A DNA stretch of 64,000 nucleotides from Brachynemurus nebulosus (lineage: Eukaryota; Arthropoda; Insecta; Neuroptera; Myrmeleontidae), in assembly GCA_035578155.1 (NCBI GenBank), contig JAPWDM010000003.1, forward strand, positions 21,726,916 through 21,790,915, written 5' to 3'. Of this stretch, positions 56,701-64,000 are shown piece by piece (the first letter of the stretch is position 1; each line of letters begins with the position of its first letter). Position numbers and translations under genes: made by a program. The notes below the pieces were generated by a model, which ran no database searches, had not been told where the DNA came from, and saw only the letters and a list, made by a program, of their open reading frames with translations.

Positions 56701-59435
56701 TTTCCGACAGTGTGTCGCACCCTCGTAATTTCCACGTGTTTGGATGATAAAATTTTACACGTATAGCACCGTCGAAAAGTTTAAGACCAAGAAAATTCAA
56801 CAAAAGATTATTGTTCTTTAGTAGGTTGCCAGGTGGAAAGATGAACTTTTATTTAAACAAGATTATGTAAACAAATTTCGGACGAATAATTTTAACCGCT
56901 CAACTCAGAGCCGGATTTATCCTAAGTGCCGCTTTGGGCACCGTAAAAAATGTCGCCCCTACCTTTCCTTAAAAAAAAAAAATTCTTAATAACTTTTTAA
57001 CTTTTTCCTACAAAAAAATAAGTGACGAGCAAAAAAAAAACAAATTCCAAATTTTGCCGCTCTCTTAAAAATCTACTGCCCGGAGTACTAGCCCCGCGTG
57101 CCCTTAATGTAAATTCAGCGTTGGCTCAAATACTTTCTAAATTCAGAGACTAAAGTGTTACAATAAGTAACAAACTTATATCGTCAATTTTAAGACGACG
57201 TACCATTCCAGGATTAATTATCATTAACATTTTAAGATTTATGTAGTGTGAAAAATTAAAAGAAACGTTATACGCAAAATAAATGGTACAATGATTTAAC
57301 CTCTTCAATAGTAAATAAGACATTGAAACTTTGAAACAACTTTGCTTGGAAAGCAGGTAAAAGGATTAATTGAATATCCTATAACTCAAAACAAGAATAT
57401 AGTTTAAAAATTATAGATTTATTTAGCCTAGACCAGAAAACTTTAAATACATATATGAATTGTTATAATATTATAATTGAACGTATCCAATATAATTCAG
57501 ATGCTATTTTAATTTACCCAATAATAATATAATCATACATCTGCTTCCATATTTTTTTAAGCATCTGTTAACAGTTTTTTTTTTCTCTCTCATTTGCATA
57601 ATGTATTGGAACGTGCTTGTTGATTAATTTTTTTATACACATATATTAATTACGTAAATACTTTCGGTGTGTGTATGTACCTATCTTTTATATAAAAATA
57701 TTATAAAACAATAAAACATATTACAATTGGTTATGAATATGTTGACAAGTACGTGCATACAAGGGTTATCAGTGAATTTGATACGTAGGGATTAGGGATA
57801 TGCGTGCAAGAATTATTATTAGTAGTAGCTAATAATACATTTAGGCGCGGATCCAGTTGTCAAATTAGGAGGTGATTATTTTGACATTATATTTCTTTTT
57901 AAAAATGTGCCTAAGCTAGTTTTAAGGAGCTAAAAAATTTTAGCAAACTCAATGACGTCACTAAATTAAAAATCCCCTTGTTTAGGTACCTATGTATTAT
58001 ATGGCCCCTTATATTCGAGCACGTGTTGCTTTGTTCTTGGTTTTGTTAACTTGAAGCTTCATAATTGTCTCGCAAAAATACTTGTAATTTCGGTAGTGGT
58101 TTTATTAGAGTGTACCTACATATTATTTGTCGTGATTTTGATCTTACAAAAAGAGGGTAAAAGAACGTTACAAGACCAATACTGATTTTGCTTATCATTA
58201 ATTGTGGGAGAAAAATTAATGAACCTTTCGACAACATTCTTGGTGGTTCAAAGTGAACGAGGTCTATTAAAAAAGTTAAACTTTATCAAATTTTATAAAA
58301 TATTTCTCATTAATCTCCTAGGTATCCAATCTATTGATAATCCCTGTCTGTGTCGGATATAGGCAAGGTGTTAGTTGTCGGTTAAGTGTGCCCAGTGTTG
58401 TTAATTTTTCATAAAAACAGAGGTAAGTTCATATACAAGCCATTTGGCTTGAATTTGATAGGTCTCCCTTTTTATTTGACGTTTAGTAGATCGATTTGTT
58501 TAGTTGATAAGTAGGTAAGTATGAACAATTACGAAACAACCCGAAATGTGGTCGGGAATTTCGAATAATGGTCACTATTATTTATTCTGTAAATCTTCCA
58601 ATGAACATAGTCATCTTGTTATCAGTTCGAAAATTTACAGATCAAACATCTACGTCAGTGTATCATTATTTTAACCTCTTTCTTTGTTTATTAATTCATA
58701 TCTGGTTTTCGTTGTTTTCATGTATGTAAAATTACAGTCAACATTGATTAATTTGGACAATTTGTAATATAATAGGTTCGTTCATTCATAATCGCGACGT
58801 ATTCAATAAATTATTCTTCATACTATGAGTATTTACATTATGTACTTCGAAAGTATTCCATTTGCCGAATGTATTTCATAGCTATTTTAACCAAATTGCG
58901 ACGCATCTTAAAAAAAATGTAATTTTATAAATATAAAATATGAACATACGATGATAAAAATCAATCTACTCAAACAGACTTCATAGTTTCGAAAAAAATT
59001 GAAACATATCTAATGACATCATTGCGGTAAATTTTTGGATCCCACGGATTATGGAGTTGTTGGTGATATTTCAATAATTCGAGGATGATTCAATTTTAAT
59101 GGTAAATCAATGTTTGGTTTAGTAATATGATTTGTATTCTAGAACTTCATGTTTGTATATTAATAACGATACAAAAAATTATCTAAGCGCGAGTCGGGTT
59201 CGCACAACTGGGGTTCCGTACCAATACTTCCGTCAGAAGTCAATAGACCAATTTAAACTTTTATTTACGTACATATATTTAAATTTTATCCTTTACTCTT
59301 GATATCTGAAAAATACATCAAATTTCCCCCACTGTACTGTGTTTCTCCTTGTTATTTAAAATATATATAACTATTTTTTTTGTTTTTTTGTATACTGTTT
59401 AAAAACTCGTAATCTGTGACTTTAATACATACTAA
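53771..59435. other. AT-rich DNA, no gene recognised
   Basis: Read on both strands. Short frames at 54067-54288, 56603-56803 and 58046-58237 carry no recognisable domain. 56905-57126 is GC-richer (GAGCCGGATTTATCC) and 57844-58200 begins GGCGCGGATCCAG and ends GATTTTGCTTATCA; both look like worn transposon pieces without provable boundaries. A short palindrome TTGATCCCTATATCGGGATCAA lies near 54950. Confidence 0.4.
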
Positions 59436-59437
59436 TA

Positions 59438-59641
59438 CAATGGACTTTCGGAGATTATCCAATCGCAAACTGCCCGTTTTACAGTGATAGGGATTTAAAC
59501 ATTGCATGTTTACGTCACACGAACATTGCAAGCACACAATTTTCATGAATGCAATGTTCTTGTGACGTAAAATACGATGTTTAAATCCCTATCTCTGTAA
59601 AATGGGCAATTTGCGATTGGACAATCTCTGAAAGTCCACTG
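59438..59641. mobile_element. Palindromic Tc1/mariner-type MITE (204 bp)
   Basis: Flanked by TA (59436-59437 and 59642-59643). The two halves are inverted copies over about 95 bp: CAATGGACTTTCGGAGATTA/AGAGATTG.. with CTCTGAAAGTCCACTG at the right end, AGGGATTTAAACAT with ATGTTTAAATCCCT, and a central TTTACGTCAC...GTGACGTAAA. The whole element folds into one hairpin. Ends of the type CAGTGGACTTTC with TA duplication suit the Tc1/mariner superfamily. Confidence 0.85.
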
Positions 59642-59643
59642 TA

Positions 59644-62600
59644 CTGTTGAAGTCAAAATTTTAGCTTCAAAAATATCAGATTAGGGAAAGCGGTAATTTT
59701 TAGAAAATTTTGCTAAAAGAGATTTTTCTAAAAGGAATCTTTAGATTCCTAATACGTTACACTGTTAACGAAAAAGAATTCAGTAATATACGTTCCGGTT
59801 TTCCTTTTAAAGTAGGAACCCCTAAAATCACGTATAATTAATAATAAACAGCATTTTTTTGATAATTCGGCTAACAATTTGTCTAAAAATAGTGAAATAG
59901 ACTTGATGACGTCACAGAAGTAATTTTTTTATAGTTTTTATCATAATTTGCTACGTTTACGACGTTTTGTAGAGTTTTTAGTAATTTTTAGTAACGTGGG
60001 GATAAATTTTCCATTACTCCTATCACCAAAATTTCGCAATTAGGTTTTGAAGCATGGCCTGCATTAATTTTAGAAAAAGTGATAAGCCCACCTAGCAGAA
60101 ACTACAGACTTGGAGATGAGACGTGGAAATAAAGAGTATGGAGTACCAGGAGTACGTTTTATAAGTTAAAGGTCCTATTTAATTTCCGCACATTATTAAA
60201 ATATCACAAAAACCATAGGTGTATTTATTTATTGAAGATACACTTCTTTCTTTCATTTCTGGTTACGCCAGAAGAAAGAATTGGCCAGGTGTATTTTTCT
60301 TAAAGAAACAAAATATACCTACATAAGACTAAACGTTCTGAAAAAGATTGTAAATTTTTCGTAGTATACATACACATATACACGCATTCTCCTTCTTCTT
60401 TACCTCTCCATTGTAACATACACAAGCCCAAATATACTCCTTTGTCATATAAATATTTAACTACAAATACGCACATAATAATACGTTATACCTGCGTACA
60501 GATGGCGGGGTTGAACCATCCGCAACGACACAAAAAAATCTTGTTTAAAATATCTTAACACGCACATTAGACGTAAGCTTTGGCTAACACGTTCTACCGA
60601 ACTTCTAATCGTAAACATTTTGTTGCTACAAAAGCAGCAAAACTGGAAGTACTGCAATTTTGTGCGGTGTCTATCTGTCCGTTTGTGTGTCCGTAATACT
60701 TTCCAGTGCGTTTATAATGAAATTTTCAAGGGTTATGAGAGCCAGTTGCTCGATGGGTCCCTGAAAATTTTTCTTACGAATTCGCGAATACGCAGACTTC
60801 GCATTCGTTGCTGACAAGTAGAAGGCAATTAATTGTTTTAGCATTGTAATTTTTTATTCAAGAATAATTATTCACTATTTTTTGCGATTGTATGAGGTAA
60901 GGGGCGTACATCGGTGTATAGATTACATTATTATAAAGTACTATACGGTGTAGATTAATACGAACGAGTGTATTGGAAAAGGATAGATTCAGATTTTTTA
61001 AAGAAAACGGACTGTACCTACTTAAATCTAGATTTTACCACGTTTTATTTTGATCAAGGGTTTATACCCTAGACCTTAGCTAGGTGTATCAGTATGTCGA
61101 AATACGAAATCAAATAGATACGGCCAAGAATACGCCAAATCTAATAGGTAATAAACCTATTGTCACGTTTCTTTCTAACGTCAAGTATCACAGTTTTATT
61201 GCTTTACAATTGTAATACCTAGCCGACTTCTCGGTCAGTGTGAGCATACTTCCAGACTATGTATTACGCTGAATGACTGATGATAGATTCGTTTCTATTT
61301 GGTTCTTTATCGTTCAGGTAACTGCTACACATGTAGTGGTTCCTCACATTTTACATAGGTAGACAATATTTATAGGTTTACTGCCTTTTTATGTGTCGTC
61401 ACATTCTTAAACTATTCACAGATTTAATACAAATCGGACAATACAATACATAGTCACTTACCTTCCTATTAACTATAGAAACGTGTTATTGTGTTCTTGT
61501 TATACTATTTATACTATGCCAGTTATACCTATGGTTGTACTTACCTAGTGTTGGTATATGAAATTCTCGGAGAATATACAGTGTTTAACAAAATTATTTG
61601 AATAAATAAAAATCTATTTTTAATACTCCATATCGAAACTGGGCGTATATATCGAATTTTCTACTCACAAGCTACTTTTTTAAACGCTGTCGTAACCTTT
61701 TTTGTTGAATTAACATAAGGGATTATAACCGAATGGCCAACTGATAGACTACTTTGATCACTAATTTTTGTTATAAGCTACACAAACAAACATAGCTTGC
61801 TCTCTCTTTAGCTAGAATAAGTACGATACCATCACTGTGATAACTATTGTGCCTAGACAGAGAATGAGCTATGTTCGTTTCTGTACCTTACTAGTGTACA
61901 TGTTATGTCACAGTTAGTTAGGTTTCACCATAACGCCGTACGGTGTCCATGATCGTCAACGTGTTAAAAATTAGGTTTTATATCCCCCCCCCCCAAAAAA
62001 AAAAAGCAAAATTCTAACGTATTTGTCCTTTTTTCTTCAGTAGTAAAAACAAATTCGAGCCTAAAGGAGATTTCTCTAGAATAGAATTTCAGACATTTTG
62101 GCGATAAAAACCTTTTGCTTCAAGTAACTTCAATAGAGTTTCTGCGTAAATTATTAACCGCTGTGAAAACTGTAAAACCAAATGGTAACATAATCTATTT
62201 AAGGTAAAAATTGAAATTTCACATTCACATTCTTGTTTATATATTAATTGTGCCAAATAAAACAAATTGAAGAATTATGTAACTCGACTCGTACCGCCTA
62301 GGCCCTAGCCCTCATAACGCCTCTCATCCATTAACCAGGCTACGTAGTTTATGGACGCTCCCAAAGGTTGTAGATAATCTTTATTTATCGACAACTATTT
62401 CAGAGGTAAAATTTTACTCGAATGAGAAAATAACAATAATGAGTAAAATTTTATTTATTGCCTGCATAATGAAGAAAGTGCAAGTCGTACTTGTGCAATT
62501 AGTGTTCTGTATAATAAACGTTTTTTTTTTAACATTGTTTAGTTGAATTTAACGGAACTCTGAATGGACTGAAGTTTTCAATCCTGATAATTTCGGTCAA

Positions 62601-63611
62601 TTCAAAACCACCTCATGTTTCAATGTTTACGATTTTTACAATTTTTCTATGATATCCGTTTAATGATAAAATTAAAGGAGATAGCAATTTTTAAGAGTTT
62701 CTCCCGAAAAATTAAAAAAAGAAAATACATCACATAGGTTTTTGAATTCGTTTTCTTTGAGGCTCTATACAATATAGCGTCAATTTTTTTTTCGTTTCCA
62801 GATTTCTTGCTAATTTACTGTACACAGGAAATAAGCAATTTAGTATACCTTGGCAACCTTAAGTTCGCTTTAATACAACATACTGTTTTAAGAAAAAAGT
62901 ATCTTTACAACAATTAATCTTCCAAACTATTTAGTTGCGTGTGAATTTATTAATATATTCGACATTTCGACAGAAAAAAGTCTCAAAAAAATTGCATCAT
63001 CGATGATATTCGTGCGTTGTGTTCTGTCGTTCTGTCCATTCAGTCGTCTTGATATTTTTTATTTTTTAATTGTTTTTAGGTGGTCCATAATTATGATAGA
63101 TAGACCACCTACCTAACAACCATAGCAAACAGAATGTTGGTAGAGGTGGGCTTAGCAGCGATTTTTAGTAAGCAGCGATCACAGACAACAATTAAAGAGT
63201 AGTTTGTGATAACAGTGATTATACACAATAGCAGCGATATAATCATAGTTTGTTTTCTTGTCTACATAACCAAATCTTTTTTTTTAGTCATTGTCTAATT
63301 ACTTTAGTTAATCAGCTTTTAAACTATAATAATTTAAAATAAATAATCAAAACAGAAGGAACATTTTCATTTAAAATAAAAATTTAAAAATCTACAGTAC
63401 TAAAAAGTAAGAAATACAAGACATAATATCTAGAAAATTATTAGTGATTCTTGTACTATAAAAAAATAGATTAACGACTGAAAAAAATTTAAAAGTACAA
63501 AATAAAAAATAAAGCAAAAAACGGGCTTCCGTATTCTAAACTTAATATATACATAGCAAGGTTTAAAGTTTTGTCTAATAAAGGACCGAACAGATCGTAA
63601 CAACACCGCAA
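59644..63611. other. AT-rich DNA, no gene recognised
   Basis: Short frames on both strands around 60457-60814 overlap and show no domain. Homopolymer C/A run at 61985-62005. A small inverted pair AGGTGGTC/GACCACCT lies at 63079-63111. Confidence 0.45.
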
Positions 63612-63676
63612 TTTGACCGGATTGTGGCGCGTGGTACAATGCGATCAGACAGGACATTCACACCAATCCGGTCAAA
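63612..63676. repeat. Short hairpin with perfect 13-bp arms
   Basis: TTTGACCGGATTG and CAATCCGGTCAAA enclose about 40 bases that include GGCGCGTGGTACAATGCGAT. GC-rich arms in AT-rich DNA; could be the ends of a very small MITE. Confidence 0.6.
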
Positions 63677-63799
63677 TCATAAAAATATTTAGGTAAAATA
63701 CGACACAAACGTAAAAAGATGATACCTATTGAAGTGTTTGTACCCATCGAACGCAACAACTTTGAAATTATATAAAAAGTCTATGATACAATTTTATTT

Positions 63800-64000
63800 T
63801 ACTATGGTCCATTTCACTTAAATTTAACCATGCTTTCTCACTTATGAATTTAAATAATTTCCGTTTTCTTGGCTTTATGTCTTTCACTATTGCACTTACG
63901 TAAATTTTAAAATTCCAGTTTGTTTTTAGAAAAGATTAGAAGATTCATTTGTTTTGAATATAAAAATTATTTAATTTTTTAACTTTGACTCATGATCCGG
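63800..64000 (-). repeat. Dispersed repeat, copy 3 of 3 (inverted, runs off window)
   Basis: Inverse of 26090-26285 (GGTCCATTTCACTTAAATTT, AATAATTTCCGTTTTCTTGG). It includes the middle part missing from 40055-40171 and continues to the window end, where TCATGATC matches the start of copy 1. Confidence 0.8.

Noticed and set aside
56905..57126. Possible small hAT MITE (GAGCCGGATTTATCC ... GTTGGCTC)
   Set aside because: Right end matches poorly and the flanking 8-mers do not agree.
57844..58200. Possible decayed transposon related to 1697-1900 and 3410-3600
   Set aside because: Shared words (GCGGAT.C.G, AAATTAGGAG, GATTTTGCTTATCA) are too few and no boundaries can be set.
1..64000. CRISPR arrays, rRNA genes, bacterial operons, telomeric (TTAGG)n arrays
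   Set aside because: Looked for and not seen; direct repeats present are tandem duplications, microsatellites or transposon copies.

Overview
This is 64 kb of very AT-rich nuclear DNA from an arthropod, most likely an insect. The evidence is a broken Ty3/gypsy errantivirus-type retroelement with an env tail, MADF and pipsqueak-type (psq) HTH gene remnants inside DNA transposons, and piggyBac, hAT, Harbinger, pogo and Mutator insertions. I cannot name the species; a hemipteran would fit but that is a guess. I see no bacterial genes, rRNA, CRISPR array or operon, and I could not recognise a single intact host gene. The window reads as an intergenic region or a very large intron filled by transposons. 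Every recognisable protein fragment belongs to a mobile element and is broken.

Layout. 1-7.8 kb: AT-rich DNA with a 1-kb hAT element (2001-3009, perfect 8-bp target duplication), the first copy of a GC-rich hairpin family (about 4061-4505) and a foldback element (4910-5210). 7.8-13.3 kb: a 921-bp piggyBac-type MITE in TTAA, a LINE-like 3' tail, an 840-bp foldback element, and two hAT MITEs built almost entirely of a CAAGAC-type hexamer. 15.2-15.85 kb: two tRNA-derived SINE copies in direct order. 16.8-17.8 kb: a TTAA-inserted element carrying the second hairpin copy. 20.97-23.17 kb: the errantivirus remnant (LTR stub, RT, RNase H, env tail, polypurine tract, LTR). 24.7-25.9 kb: a hAT element with perfect 8-bp duplication. 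27.7-28.6 and 29.5-30.7 kb: two more TTAA elements; the second splits a 160-bp tandem array and holds a 450-bp palindrome and the third hairpin copy. 32-33 kb: a Harbinger-like element with a broken MADF gene. 35.3-38.4 kb: an 856-bp tandem duplication, then a pogo-like element carrying a psq HTH exon. 41.4-41.7 kb: a nearly perfect 122-bp-arm hairpin. 43-47 kb: a third hexamer hAT MITE, a small hAT MITE and a Harbinger-like MITE. 49.1-50 kb: the second piggyBac MITE, inverted relative to the first. 50.5-52.3 kb: a Mutator-like element with long inverted repeats and a transposase C-terminal remnant. The last 11 kb is mostly featureless apart from small palindromic elements.

The strongest results are element boundaries where inverted ends and target duplications agree. 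These are the three hexamer-built hAT MITEs (8-bp duplications GCCCCCAA, GTTGTTTA, CTTCATTC), two further hAT elements (CTTGGATG, CTCTCAAT), five TTAA insertions, the Mutator-like element (TGAAATTC), two TTA Harbinger-like insertions and several TA insertions. All alignments were done by eye, so boundaries may shift by a few bases and family names are inferences from end sequence and duplication length.
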